Positions 1 through 11,645 of a stretch of 64,000 nt of DNA are shown here, piece after piece (position 1 is the first letter of the stretch; each line of letters starts with the position of its first letter). The notes under the pieces were generated by a model. The model saw nothing but the letters and a program-made list of their open reading frames with translations, was not told where the DNA came from and searched no databases. Location of the stretch: positions 13,037,538 to 13,101,537 of the forward strand of contig OX467091.1 of the NCBI GenBank assembly GCA_950106755.1. Reading direction: 5' to 3'. A program made the position numbers and the translations under genes. The stretch comes from Climacium dendroides (Eukaryota > Streptophyta > Bryopsida > Hypnales > Climaciaceae).

Positions 1-991
1 TTATATAGAACTTTTGATAATTTGCATAAGTTCAAGCTCTAATATCTCAAAAAATGAAAGACAATTATATCTCTTTATTTTCATGAACAACTAATATAAC
101 ATTTTTGAAATGATTTTTTTAACACTATGGGTCCACTTGCCAAAAAAATTGAGTCGTCTTTGCAAAAAAAATATAGTGATTCACTTATATATATTCTAAA
201 ATTTTGACTTAAAATTCAAATCAACTAAAAAAATATAGATACATGCATATATAAAATAATTACAAAGTGTAACCAATCACATCTTAAATTTAGTAGGATA
301 GAAGGAATCAATTTTTTAAGATGATAATGTATTGAATGGAATAATTTTTATACTCAATATATATAGCAAATAATTTTTTCACGTATTATAATTAAAAAAT
401 GAGCTGTCCCACTTTGATATTTTTTGCGCATGGATATGTTTGAGATTTTTAATTTTCACCCTATAAAAATAAAGACTATTTTGTCTAGTATGCATGGAAT
501 TAATTATAAAAAATATTGTTTGTTGAATTTTTATAATAAAAATTTTGAATGATCAACTTGTAGATAGAAAATGTAGATTTAGGGGAAGAAAAATTATAAC
601 AAGATGAATAATGCTTTTTTACCCTCCCCCCATCCAAAAAAATTGGATTAAAATCTAATTCAAATGTTGAATTTCTTAATTTAAAAAAAGCTTCTCTCAA
701 ATTTATACACATTTTCAAATAGAAAGAGTAGAAAGACAAAACTAACCAAATTGGATCCTACAAAATTAAAAAAAATAATACTTAAGCATCAATTTTTTTA
801 ATTTAACAATTGGTATTATTATAATATTGGTTATAACATCTTCAAAAAATTAGAATCATTCTAATTAGTTTGTGTACTTGATCATATGAATTGAATTTTT
901 ATATTTTCTAAATTGCTAATAATACAACTTTGATAGAATTTTTTCCAAACCCAATTTATTTGTGCAAACCAAAGAGTACAAATGTCCAAGT

Positions 992-1021
992 TTGGTAAGG
1001 TAAAATATTTTACCTTACCAA
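992..1021. repeat. Perfect 30-bp palindrome
   Basis: The left arm TTGGTAAGGTAAAAT is followed directly by its exact reverse complement with no spacer, giving a 15-bp stem. This is seen directly in the sequence. It lies 24 bp before another hairpin (1045-1063). It may be part of a small foldback element, but I found no matching outer ends. Confidence 0.85.
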
Positions 1022-1027
1022 CAATTT

Positions 1028-1082
1028 GCAAGTGAAAATTTGAAGAGGACACATTCTATCCTCTTAGTCCTTGAGGGATTAA
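1028..1082. repeat. Hairpin followed by a TTAA-flanked end, copy 1
   Basis: GAGGA and TCCTC (1045-1063) form a short stem, followed by CCTTGAGGGA and TTAA at 1079-1082. A very similar motif occurs in the same orientation at 7841-7893. A YCCC-type end directly against TTAA resembles a piggyBac-class terminus, so this could be the right end of an old element lying to its left. I could not find the other end. Confidence 0.4.
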
Positions 1083-2777
1083 AGGTATGTTGTTGTTTTT
1101 TACTTAATAAATAATAATTTTGGAAATCAACTCCATGAGTACGCAACTAGTATAAGAACCAAGAAAATTTAGATTTATAAAAGATACATTCTTTAAAAAC
1201 AAAGAGGCTCATTTTGTTTGTCATAAAACAAGAGTACTTAAAGGTTAATCTACAAATATCCAATTGTCATATTTTAGCATTTAGAATCAAACCTCACTTG
1301 GCTAAAGTTGTGAAAAATTGATACTTGTATATAAAATGAGATTGGTATGTTTGATGGTGTGTCTTATTTTTTAAACTCCATTTAGAGCACACGCACTTAA
1401 CAGAATTGGAGTCATGGTCTTCATGTTTGACTTGGCACTAAAATCAGAATTAAGTGAAAGTAGTGAATACATGTATTATAGATACAGAATACATATATGG
1501 ATGTATTTCTAATACTATATGTTTAGATATCTAAGTGCAATTGTGTCCAATAAATTATATCATCTTATTCTTTAAGGTGTATGACATTGAGATATACAAC
1601 ATTAACTTATCCTATTAGTATATGACTCTAACTTTTCAAAGTTTGACTATTTCGAATTGGTATAGGTTAAGACAATATTTTTTTATACAAATATCCTCTT
1701 GTGCGCCCTCACTAATAAGAAAAATAAATATTAAGTAGAGGATCCATAAAGCACCTCTTCAAGATCTAATTCACAATTTGAGGCATTTCACTTCTTTGGA
1801 ATATTTATCAACTGTAACTAATTCCACAAAGGTCCAAAAATATGAAAGAACTTGGATTAACACCTAAAGGACCGAGCAGCATTTTTCCGTAATTTTGGGC
1901 ACCTCACTATGAATGGAATTTTTTTTCATTGAAATTTTCACAACAACATGTGCTTCAGGAATAGCTTTAAGGCCCAACAGTTTTCATAACTTTTGACTAC
2001 ATGGTTAAAAAGTTATTGTTTGATATATGATTTCCAACATTCAGCGGGCAATCTGGGTAGCCAAAAAATTGCTTTTAAAAATATATAAATAAATTGAAAT
2101 TGGTTCTTTAGATTTATTTATACATGAAAAACTTTGAATCATTCCATTTTGATCAATGAGATGAAAGTTACGAGGAGTTTTAGTTGTGGGTAGTTTGTGG
2201 ATAGTCATAGAATCTATACTCTAAAATAACTCTGAAGTCCTTTACTTAACTCAATTTTCAATATTTTGAAAAAAAATAAAAATATTAGGCATAGATGGTT
2301 TATCACAACATTACAACCATTGGGATTGGCATTTTTCAATTCCATAAATAAATTGTGAACAATTTAGTATTTTGTATCATTCTCTACTTCTTTCTACTTT
2401 CTATTTTTTTCCCTATATGTTGTACAATTCCAAATGATTTGAATTTTTTCAAGCATTTAGCCAACTTGCCTTGAAAAATGAATCCAAAGAGTAACCACTA
2501 ATTTGGACATTTTTTCATAATGATCTGACCTTCTGAAGTATAGCTACCCGTTTTTTTGCAGGGACAAAAAAAGGATTTTTGTCACTTCAAACACTAATAT
2601 CTTGCAATCTACACAGTGAAAAATTCTGAAATTTTTTCCACATCTTCTCAAACCAAATTAATATAAGATCCTACAGTTGGATGTGTCCAAAAATGATTTT
2701 TTGGTCAAAAATTTGGTACTTGTACTAGAGATGGCAATTTTGCAGCATCACTTGCCTTACTTGCAAATCCCCCAAAG

Positions 2778-3074
2778 CTAAACAATTTCAACGGTGCGAT
2801 TGCCGAAACAAAGACTTGAAGGTAGGCACCTGTAGGAATAATCGACAAACCCAGCGTTCCGTCGGGCTATGCCACGTACAAGCGTATGCGTGGACACGGC
2901 CACGGATGAAATAGTTTGTGGGAGTCCGAACTTCGCGCCATTTCCAAGACGGCGACCAACAGCTAGAAGACTTGGCTGCAGGGCGGCGACTTGTTCCACC
3001 TCGGGTGACACAAAAGCAGTTACAAGTAGGGAGCTGAACACAGCACAGTGAAAGGACAACACAAGTAGCACCAT
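2778..3074 (-). CDS. Possible small secreted protein, unrecognised
   Basis: An ATG-started frame of 98 residues begins with a hydrophobic stretch (residues 2-22, rich in L, V, F and A) that resembles a signal peptide. The rest has no motif I recognise. It lies at the left edge of the GC-rich piggyBac block on the same strand as the broken transposase, downstream of it. It may be a chance frame in GC-richer DNA or the decayed end of the element's coding region. There is no homology evidence and I would not treat it as established. Confidence 0.18.
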   Translation of the reverse strand: MVLLVLSFHCAVFSSLLVTAFVSPEVEQVAALQPSLLAVGRRLGNGAKFGLPQTISSVAVSTHTLVRGIARRNAGFVDYSYRCLPSSLCFGNRTVEIV

Positions 3075-3589
3075 ATCAGGAAAACTGCCGCGAGGTTCTC
3101 AGCGGATTTTCATATATAGCTCTAACGCACTTACAAAAATGTGCGGATGCACTTACTTATCCTGGAATTGGTACCTAGCCTACGGTTTATGACCGTCACT
3201 ACCTAAAGTGAATCCAAAACAAGGTTCAGTTACGAAATGGACACACCTTCACTCATACCGCTCTACTAAAATGTAAGAACTAACACTGCTAAACTCACCA
3301 ACCGCTTGAATACACCTACAAACAACACTATCTCACTACAGCCGCATCGGTGGACTTCAATTGTCACTCCTCAGACAACCATGCCAGAAACGCAACGGTC
3401 TCCACAGTATAGCAACCCTCCAAATGCAATGGTGATGCTTCAATTAGAAAGGGTGCGATGTCGACTTTGGGCTGCTGTGAAGACTCTTCATGACGTTTCT
3501 ATACATTTCCCTGCACACCACACTCTTCAATGAAACTTCAAGAAAGTCCCTTCACAGCCAGATCTTGGCAGCATACTTGGGGTCAGTGT

Positions 3590-5260
3590 GGACTAGAGCA
3601 TAACATCTTCTCTAACAGAGAAAGGCGCCTCCACAGCCGAGACAAAACCGATTCTGCTTTCGGCCACACACTCGACACTTCCTACGCTACATGCCGGCCG
3701 ACCGAGACTCATGAATACCTCGATTTGAGAAGTTGAAAGACCCAGCCGTTCATCCCAACTGGAAGGATGGGCCACTCAGCCATGATGCAATTGCATAATG
3801 GAAATCCGCCCTAGACATGGGCTGCATTTTCTGTTTGCTTCTTGCTTGACAAACTACCAGATCAGCTTTGTAAAGAACATACGCATTTCCTAATGACGTG
3901 TCAAGAATGAAAAAAACAAATGGTGCCACCACTTATGCGACATTATTTGCACACTATACTCTACACGGCATTGGTCTACTATATCTACGCCCCTCATCAT
4001 CTCTTGGTACTCTTTGTGCATAGGTGATGTTGAGAACTCGTCTCTACGACCTTTGACCCACCTGAAACATGTACAACCATCACCAATGGAGTTAGATGAA
4101 GTACTCAGGAAATGGACAGGTCGTGCATCATACCAGACGCACGCTGCCATGGAGCGTGACTCATGCATCGCTGCGACTACTGTCCCCCTCGGTAGATCCT
4201 CATGTGCATATTGGGCCAACTGGATTGGCATGCCTATCCTGTTGGCCTTCACAGTTCCAGTGAACCACGTCCCTACAACCAAGAGAGCATCGGCCTACAA
4301 GGGGGAACTGAAGAAACGATCCGTAACCACAACATGACCTAGACCTCCTAGATCAGACACAAGGTTCATGACAACACTCTTCCCTAAGTCCTTCTCCCTC
4401 TTTTGATTTTTCTTCCCTTCATACACAATGAGATTATAGACATAACGAGATTTACTGCTTGCGCAACACCATATTTTAATTCCATATTTGATAGGCTTAT
4501 CTTTCATATATTGTTTGATGACACACCTCCGACCCTTATAAGCTACCATAATCTCATCACACGCAAGATGTTTGTCACAGTTGTAAGCTGCTTTGGACTT
4601 TGACACGAATTGCTCAAGTAACCACCTGCATTTTCCGATTCTATCGTAACCTGCTGCCCCTTTTTCTGTAACCAAGGATTGGTTGTCAACAAGATGCAAG
4701 CAACGCAAGATCTACTCGAATCTTGTTCTTTTTATGATACGTTTGACAACTGGACAGCCGTAAAAGTTAGAACTGGACCAGTATGACCGAATCCTAGGAA
4801 GCTGTTTCAGTCCCATATAAATATAAATACCCAACCAGGCCTTGAATTCCACTACAGTCAATGTTTGCCACTTCCCCGACCATTCAAGACCCCACGATGC
4901 TGAAAAGTCTCCTGCATCGCATACAAATTCGTTTGTAGGCAAATAATTGCCAATTCTCCCTCTGGCCAGAACGTTTCAAAAAACTCATGTGGCTACACAA
5001 CGCGCCTACTCTGCCGGCGAGTGGGACTTGGCTTCGGACCTCGAAATGTCTCTCTATCTCCAACAAGCGTGGTGGCCAACGACTTCCAACGAGCATCGCC
5101 ATAACGTGATTCAAAGGAGCACGGATCCAAGTCAATAGGAGGGGAGGGACGCACCTCATCAAGCAAATCTACCTCTTCTTGCTCCCAGTCCGAATTGCCC
5201 ACATCTGAGTCCCCTGCGAAGTCGGAGTAGTGAGCTGATTAGTCGAGGTCTGCATCATCT
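3590..5260 (-). pseudogene. piggyBac-type transposase (DDE_Tnp_1_7), broken
   Basis: The minus strand encodes piggyBac family signatures spread over several frames. They run in order from an N-terminal part at 4942-4712 (hydrophobic GIYIYMGLKQLPRIRSYW), through a core at 4708-4295 (CDEIMVAYKGR with the first catalytic Asp, then KQYMKDKPIKYGIKIW, then VVTDRFFSSPL with the second Asp), to a C-terminal part at 4282-3890 (MMRGVDIVDQCRVEYS, then SHKWWHHLFF). Cys-rich remnants near 3600-3700 may come from the C-terminal zinc finger. In this family the enzyme excises and inserts DNA at TTAA. At least two frameshifts plus stops separate the pieces, so no functional enzyme is possible. The family call is firm, the exact limits are not. 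Confidence 0.85.
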
Positions 5261-5263
5261 TCA

Positions 5264-6436
5264 TCAACGTCGGAAGTCGCTCGATTGTAGAAGTAGTAAG
5301 TAATCCGGGTAAACCACCCCTACTGTGGGAATCATTGAGGGCTCTGCCGCAACATCTTGCGATGTCAATGGAGGTAATTCCAAGTCACCGGCGACCAGGA
5401 ATTGTGTCAAGCCTTCTTCAACACTTGCAATGTTGTCGAACTGTGGAAGTAACTGCATCCTAGTCCCTCCAAAGTTGTCGCCAGGGGACTGTAGCAATCT
5501 CTGGTCTTTGATTTGGCCCCTCCTCGATGGCCCTACCCCATCCGCGCCTTCAAAGGTGTAGTGTTTCTTTGCAACCGGTAGCTGTCCTAAAATGTCATAG
5601 AATAAAACAATGCACATGTCTTTTCCCGTGATGGCGTGTGAAAATTTCCGTATGACCTCCCCAAGCAGATGCCCACCACTACAAATTGGACTGAGTCCCA
5701 GAATCATTGGGGGAATTGTGATGAATGTGGTTGGTGGATCCTCCCAGTTCCCAGAACTGCTGCCACCATCGTGTCTGCATTTATCAGTGTCACAAGAGGA
5801 GTACCAGCCTGAAGAGTCATTAGGCCGCAACAATCCTTTTCCTTTGATGACCCGTGCATAAGGGGTATGTTGTGCACGCTCCTTGCAATCACGTGAGTGG
5901 AGAGTGAATTCAGTCACAGGCGTAATGGGAGGCGACTTTTCAGCCTCTGAGCCAGTCTCCGTGAAGCATCCGTCCGAAGCCAGCAATCGATGGGCCCCAT
6001 GCTCCAATGTTGCAGCGTCAACAGCCTGCAGTAAATTCCTCACAACTCGTCCATTACGTGTACTCGCCCTCAAACACGGTGGAGATTCACTACTATTCAC
6101 GAAGATCGTGGGTGGAACCCACCCCTCCGGTGTGCCCGAATCCCCACGCTGTATGTTGTTTCCCTTCCTTCCACCATCCCTTTTCTTTGTCCCGTGCTTT
6201 CCTTCACCTCGGCCTCGTCCGCCTTGAGCCCCTCCACGGCTACTTAGGCTCTGTCCTGGGACATCAAAGCTGGCTTGAGTGTCCAGAGGCACAGGGCGTG
6301 ACTTCCCTCTTCCTCTGGCCAGTGCCGTTGGTCCCTTCCCCTTCCCCCTCGATGAATTCGGTAGCCTCAACTGCTTCTTTCCCCTCGCCGTTGATGATGT
6401 CGGTAGTGAACAATGTCCCAGCAATAGATCTGTCAC
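5264..6436 (-). pseudogene. Long frame upstream of the piggyBac remnant, function unknown
   Basis: A 390-codon minus-strand frame is open from about 6436 to 5264 but has no ATG at its beginning. It is rich in Gly, Arg, Ser and Pro in the first third (GRG-type stretches around residues 30-90) and more ordinary later, including FSHAITGKDMCIVLFYD near residue 270. It runs straight towards the piggyBac pieces on the same strand, so it is probably the N-terminal or upstream part of the same element's coding region, perhaps frame-shifted against it. I recognise no domain. A low-complexity frame in GC-rich DNA could also stay open by chance. Confidence 0.3.
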
Positions 6437-7740
6437 TTCTCTCGGGGGAGGAAACCGTGTACCAACGCTCTGTGACTGGCGTCCGGGGCAAGTATTGATG
6501 ACCTATGGCAGAGTCGAATTGGAAGGGGAGTGTTGCGGTGCTTGCAGGCTTCGTTGATGCTGAAGGCAGCCCGCTCCATTGCACAAAGTTGTTCGTTGTG
6601 GTAGGAGGGGTGGGGGCTCTGTAGAAGCAACGACGGCCCCACCTCTTGTTTTGATGCCGCTTTGCCCTTCCGTGCTGCGGCATTCGTCCTGGCCTTTACG
6701 CGGTGTTGTGTGCCTGGGCTCCGCAACGCCAACCTGGCCTTGGTAGCCACCCTGCTGGCCTCCTTAACACTCAATTGGGTGGACATCGGGCCAAATTCGC
6801 CAAATTACGTCGTCAATGTGAGTTGGGAAAGCATGTCGCTCCCTCCACTGCAGCACGCGAGCTGCTTGAGCACGAAAGTGATATCGAAAATTTCGATTCA
6901 CTGGATTCGCAGGCTAGCCTTGGCTCTTTCCAATGACACGAATACGCCTCAAATGGAGAACATCTAAGCACCTAAGAATTACTGTGCGCTGCTTCGATGA
7001 ACACCCTAAACCACTCAATCAGTCGTCGATAATCTCGGCCTCTGCCGCCAAGTGTGTTGGGAAGGACCCAGTCACTCGATTTATAGAAGCCATGTCCCTG
7101 CACAGTTGAAGCACAAAGCAAAGGTACACAGAATTTTTGAATTCGCCTGCCCCTATCCTCTTCTTGAACTTGCCAAACCCTCTCCTCCTCCTGATTGCAC
7201 CATCCACCGCAAGTGCTGTGAGTCACCCCACTACACGTCCTTGAGCAGCAAGTGCTCCAAATCTCTGCGCTCATTACAAGTGAAGGGAGGTCCAAATCTG
7301 TGGTAGTGTCCATAGCGGCTAAATGTTTCCTTGTCTTGCAACGGCAGATGACCACGACAAGCTGTGCAAGCAGAAGAAAATGGTAATTGCTATGATTCTA
7401 AACGCACATCCCAACCCTATGGTAGCTGCACCGTGCACCCAAGTGCTTCCCCACTTTGTCGCGCACAACTTCTTCAGCACAGGAATCCGATGCAGCCATC
7501 CCTCTCAAAAAATCAGATAAACACACCTGCCTGTATTCGCGCCTTAAACCCTAGCAACGAGTCCACATCATCTGCCATGTTGGTCTGCTTCAACGGTCAT
7601 TCACCAGGTTCCCGCCATAGTGAACCCTGTATTGTAGCTGGTGACGACAGCATCGGCCTGACGTGGCTGCAACAAAATATTTCGGCAGTCTCCAGAAAGC
7701 CACAGAATTCCGATTGCAATAAGAAATTGTGAACTTATCC
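6437..7740. other. GC-rich continuation of the piggyBac block, no clear gene
   Basis: This stretch has the same base composition as the transposase region and several overlapping minus-strand frames of 60-140 codons (for example 6433-6786 and 6972-7355), none with a recognisable domain. They may be decayed 5' coding or leader sequence of the piggyBac element. I cannot assemble a gene from it. Confidence 0.4.
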
Positions 7741-7840
7741 AATTGTATCGAAATTAGTCTCAACAGAAAGAGAATCTACATATCCACAACTCGTATGTTC
7801 AACATTATCCTATTTGAGTGGGTTAAGCAATCGATTTTTT

Positions 7841-7893
7841 CACTTGAAAAACACGGAGGACACTTTCTATCCTCCGTGACACTTTGGGGTTAA
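7841..7893. repeat. Hairpin followed by a TTAA-flanked end, copy 2
   Basis: GGAGGA and TCCTCC (7855-7875) form a stem with a 9-nt loop. They are followed by GACACTTTGGGG and TTAA at 7890-7893. The motif matches copy 1 at 1028-1082 in sequence and orientation. It lies at the right edge of the GC-rich piggyBac block and is the best candidate for that element's right terminus. Confidence 0.5.
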
Positions 7894-7899
7894 CCGCTT

Positions 7900-8295
7900 A
7901 TTATCAAAACGTAGGAATTGTGTTTGAAGTAGAATTTCAAACCTTATTTAAGCATTGCAAAGTAACTTTTTCAAAAAATTGTGAACTGAGAAAAGTTCAA
8001 AAATCAAACTAAATTTCATCTCCAATTTTTTAAATTTATTTAAAGACTCCAATAAAAAGTTATAGAAAAATTCACAAACAATGTTATTTTTTATCCTTCT
8101 TTCAAATTTGTCCATAACTTTTTATTAGAGTTAGGAAATCTCAAATGGATTTTTGGATTTTTAACCAAATTAAATTTGGTTTAACAACTTTCTTTATTTC
8201 AATTTTTTTGAAAAAAGCTATGCTTCTAGGCCAAATGAGGTCTAAAATTCTACTTTGAACAGAATTCATGCTTAAGTTTTGACTTAACTATGAGC
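7900..8295. repeat. Imperfect foldback repeat (MITE-like)
   Basis: The segment reads as an imperfect inverted repeat. GTGTTTGAAGTAGAATTTC near 7920 pairs with AAATTCTACTTTGAAC near 8250, and AATAAAAAGTTAT near 8052 pairs with ATAACTTTTTATT near 8114. The centre lies near 8090. It has no coding potential, and I could not define a target duplication. Confidence 0.5.
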
Positions 8296-9433
8296 AATTG
8301 ACCTTCTACTAATTCTAATTTACATATGTATATAAAGAATTTGTCTTCACAATTGTAAACACCAAAAATTAATGAATTTAAACCAACATGAGGTAGTTGT
8401 TGAATTCATAGTTCTCAATGAATTGAATTTCAATATTTTTTAAAGTTCCATTTTAAAACATTGAAGCTATTCAAGTGCTTTAAATTGTACTGGACAAGTG
8501 AAAAAGTTGAGGTTGAAGCTTCACCAATATCAGAAGACGAATGCATTGGTAGAGATTAGTCAATCTTGAGGGAATTTAACACGTGTGGATTTCTTATTGT
8601 CTCTCTCTCTTCATCCACTGGATCCACATTGAAATGCAATTGCTATTTTCACTTGTAGCACCCTCATGAAGTTTTCCCACCCATTGATACATGTAAAGAG
8701 GCCCTTATCTTTGTAACTACTTATGGGTGTGAAATATTCCACATTGCATCATCTAAGGGATATTAGCTAGATTGATGTGAAATGTATTGTATCATTTCAT
8801 TGGGGAAAGGCAATCCAGTTGACTAGTATTGAATGTTATAAGGGTGTGGTTTTGGGTGTACCCATCCTAATTTAAGGTCGATCAATCCATTACTACATAG
8901 ATTTTTTATCTAATTACTTTTGAAGAAGCTATTGTGAGCTTCCATAATTTTTAGAGATTGAAAACGTTGAGAGAAGGTAACTGCAAAAAGAATGGAGACA
9001 TTCCAACAAGGAGTGAATTTTCAGTGATTTTTCAAAGGTAAAGTGTTAAAACGTGAATAGACCCTTGTTGAAGTGTGTACAAATCTCTATTGAAGCATGG
9101 ATTGATGTGTTCGCTTCCCGAGTGCATTACCATCATAAAAAAGGGTTGCTAAGATTGTGGTAATAGGTGAGCCACTAATGCAAATGGGAGGGGCTTCTTC
9201 GTGGCAAAATTGGGTGGATCAAGTAGAATTGGGTGATTCTACCTTAAGATAACACGTCTAGAAATCATCCACCTAAGAACTGAAATTGAATTTGGGGGAG
9301 GCAAAGCTTCTTGAAATAATTTTCAGTAAATTCTCCTCGAAAGACAAGTGGAATTGTCATCTAACCCAAGTCGTTCCATACTTTTTGAAGCTCCGTGGAA
9401 TTAATTATAAAACTTTGAAGTTGAAATGGCCCA
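8296..9433. other. AT-rich intergenic DNA, nothing recognised
   Basis: AT-rich single-copy-looking sequence with no open frame of note, no paired ends and no RNA gene that I could identify. Confidence 0.5.
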
Positions 9434-9552
9434 AGGCTCTAAAACCGCCCACCTCCTAAACCGTACATTGCTTGTACACTGTTGAAGGCTATGAGAAAAG
9501 CAACATGTACATACGCTGTACATTTGAGGATGTAGGCGGTGGTTTAGAGCCT
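9434..9552. repeat. 119-nt hairpin with long imperfect stem
   Basis: The left arm starts AGGCTCTAAAACCGCCCACC and the right arm ends GGCGGTGGTTTAGAGCCT. The arms pair over about 45 positions with mismatches and small bulges, leaving a loop of about 30 nt. The size and the imperfect stem fit either a very short MITE or a microRNA precursor. A related copy of one arm (TTAAACCGCCATCT and following bases) occurs alone near 10463-10494, which favours a mobile repeat. Confidence 0.6.
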
Positions 9553-10738
9553 GACATCCTCAAGTGTGCTGAATTCCAGAGCCTGTTACCTTAGTAATTG
9601 TCAACGTTTAGCAAACCGATGTGCCAATGTTCATGGAAGCAAGTGCCACGGCACACGAGCTTCTTCAGGGCATGCTAGCTCTCATGAAATTCAATGTGAG
9701 AATCGAACGCACACATATTCATACAAGAATACTCATCAGATCACGCCCCCCCAAACGGATCTCACTAGATGCTCCAAATCCTGTTTGTGGCCCTACATAC
9801 CACGAGTTCCGCACATGGCCCAGGTGTGCTACCTCAAGCGCGCGATCACTCGAAACAATTCTACAAACTCTCACGCCGCGTAAGATAAACAACGAACTTA
9901 AAAAACATGGGTGATATATGGATCCCACAGGACCCACACAAACAAACATTCAACAGTGAAGTGAGTCCCGCCTCACTGAATGAATGAAGGTTCTCACTGT
10001 TTCATTTGTGGTTAAAAAACACAAAAGAAAAACAAAAACTTGGAAGTCAAGATGAACTGCTTGTGCGTGGTAAGGTCTACCTTACCGGCGCCGGCTACGC
10101 AGCATTTAATGAGCTGTCGATCACTACCAATCAGAACCACAGTCGATTTTTTTTCAATATTTAAAAAGTTTTTTAGTATTTTAAAACCAGTCTCTCTCTG
10201 CTCTCATGAAGCACACAGCATTCATAGCCGACACGCTTGGGCACACTCAGACACAAAAGGCCTGCAAGTGCGGTTAGAAGGTTCCACGCGTAAAATAAAG
10301 AGGATTCTGCAGTTGGTCTGTACTGCAGGTTTTAATTGAAACAGCCGCGGTTGCAAATGGTGTGTATACATTGAGCAAATTAAACATCTAAGTACCAGGA
10401 GTTTTGTAAAGCTAGAATACACAACATGTAAGGTAGGGACACCCAAATGTGCCGCGGACCTTAAACCGCCATCTATATTGTATGTACATCTCTAAGTCAG
10501 TGGCCAATTCATACTTTGGTAATCGTGATTGGTTAAAACATCTGTGACTTTAAATTTTTTACCTTGTATCTGAAGTACTTGTCTAATGTCTAATTTTGAA
10601 TTTTCTTTTTGTACCTTCTCCAAGTTCTTTTGGATGTGCATTCAGTGAGACAATTTTCAAGTTCTAATCATTTACCGTTCAAAAGTTAGTTATACAATTA
10701 CTGGCCAATATATCGGGGTTGCACTACAGATGTTCTTA
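9553..10738. other. Intergenic DNA of intermediate composition, no gene seen
   Basis: The stretch at 9560-10450 is less AT-rich than its surroundings and holds a few frames of 75-105 codons on both strands. None has a recognisable motif or convincing codon pattern. A sequence related to one arm of the 9434-9552 hairpin occurs near 10463-10494. Confidence 0.45.
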
Positions 10739-11162
10739 GTGCATAGTATCGGGACCATGTACTAAGAGAGATTTATGCATTTAGAGAAGTGTAATAATAA
10801 TGGTCACTTAACTCATGTTAGTTCTAACTATGTTACTTTCTAGAAAAAGTGCTTGACATTGGCCCCACCTATTAATAAATTGTTCCGGGCTTGCCTATTA
10901 ATTACATAAGAGACAATTATGTACTAAGAAAGAATGTATTGAGATAAGTTCTATTTGTGTATATATAACAATGTACCATACTACATTGTCTCAATGCATC
11001 CTCTCTTAGTATATAATCTTAGTATATAACTATCACTTATATAGTTATTAGGTGGGTCCAATTTCAAGTAATTTTTTTGAAAAGTAGTGTGGTTAAAGTT
11101 GACATTAATTAGGTGACCATTATTATACTTCTCTTAGTGCATAATCCCAACACTATGCATTG
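10739..11162. repeat. Foldback MITE-like element, about 420 bp
   Basis: The outer arms pair. TGCATAGTATCGGGA at about 10740 faces TCCCAACACTATGCA at about 11146, and TTTAGAGAAGTGTAATAATAA near 10780 faces TTATTATACTTCTCTTA near 11119. Inner inverted pieces (CTAAGAAAGAATGTATTGAG and CTCAATGCATCCTCTCTTAG) extend the fold. It is non-coding and typical of a MITE. The target duplication is not clear. Confidence 0.6.
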
Positions 11163-11268
11163 AAACGAATTCTACGTGTACAATATCCGACAACTCTCAA
11201 TTGTCCACCCTATTCTTCCATTCAAAAGAATTCTACATAATATGTAATAAAATTAACATTTTTTTTTT

Positions 11269-11645
11269 GTCTTGCATAATCAACATTCAATTCTTACAAA
11301 ATCCCAATCAAACATTCCAAATTTGAGGTTCAAAAAAGTAAAACTCCATTTTGGTCAAATATCTCATTTAAAATTCATAGTTTTGCATGATAATTAATTG
11401 AAAACCATTGGCGATTAATTTTTAAAAATTCGATTGTGGCAATATGAAGGATGTTTCCTTCATATTGCTGCAATCAAATTAAGAAAAAAGTTCATCACCA
11501 ACGGTTTTCAATCAATTATTGTGTAAAATCATGAAAAATTAATGAAATAATTCACCAAAAATGAATGGTTGGGTTTCTCTGAAACCCCAAATTTGGTATG
11601 CTTGATTAGAATTGCATAAGAATTGAATGTTAATTATGCAAAACA
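11269..11645. repeat. Foldback MITE-like element, about 375 bp
   Basis: Nearly the whole segment is an inverted repeat centred near 11456. CTTGCATAATCAACATTCAA at 11271 pairs with TTGAATGTTAATTATGCA at 11624, GAAAACCATTGGCGA pairs with TCACCAACGGTTTTC, and the centre reads GCAATATGAAGGATG then TTTCCTTCATATTGC. Such long symmetry without coding capacity is typical of a MITE or of a source of small interfering RNA. Confidence 0.7.

Larger units (their letters stand above)
1..2730. other. AT-rich intergenic DNA, no gene seen
   Basis: Strongly AT-rich sequence with many homopolymer runs. All frames are short, and I recognise no protein, RNA gene or element with paired ends here. The only structured parts are a perfect palindrome at 992-1021 and a hairpin plus TTAA motif at 1028-1082, listed separately. 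Confidence 0.6.
2730..7889 (-). mobile_element. Decayed piggyBac-type insertion (limits approximate)
   Basis: Base composition rises sharply at about 2730 and falls again near 7740, marking a block unlike its AT-rich surroundings. The block encodes a recognisable but broken piggyBac transposase on the minus strand (about 3590-5260), with further minus-strand open frames upstream. On the right, the sequence ACTTTGGGG abuts TTAA at 7890-7893. TTAA is the target and duplication site of piggyBac elements, and a YCCC-type end facing it is normal, so 7889 is a plausible right end. I could not find the matching left end. The insertion is old: frameshifts and stops cut the transposase into pieces. 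Confidence 0.5.

Noticed and set aside
9566..9914. Overlapping frames of about 100 codons as genes
   Set aside because: Two frames overlap on one strand, neither with a domain, and the region is bordered by repeats.
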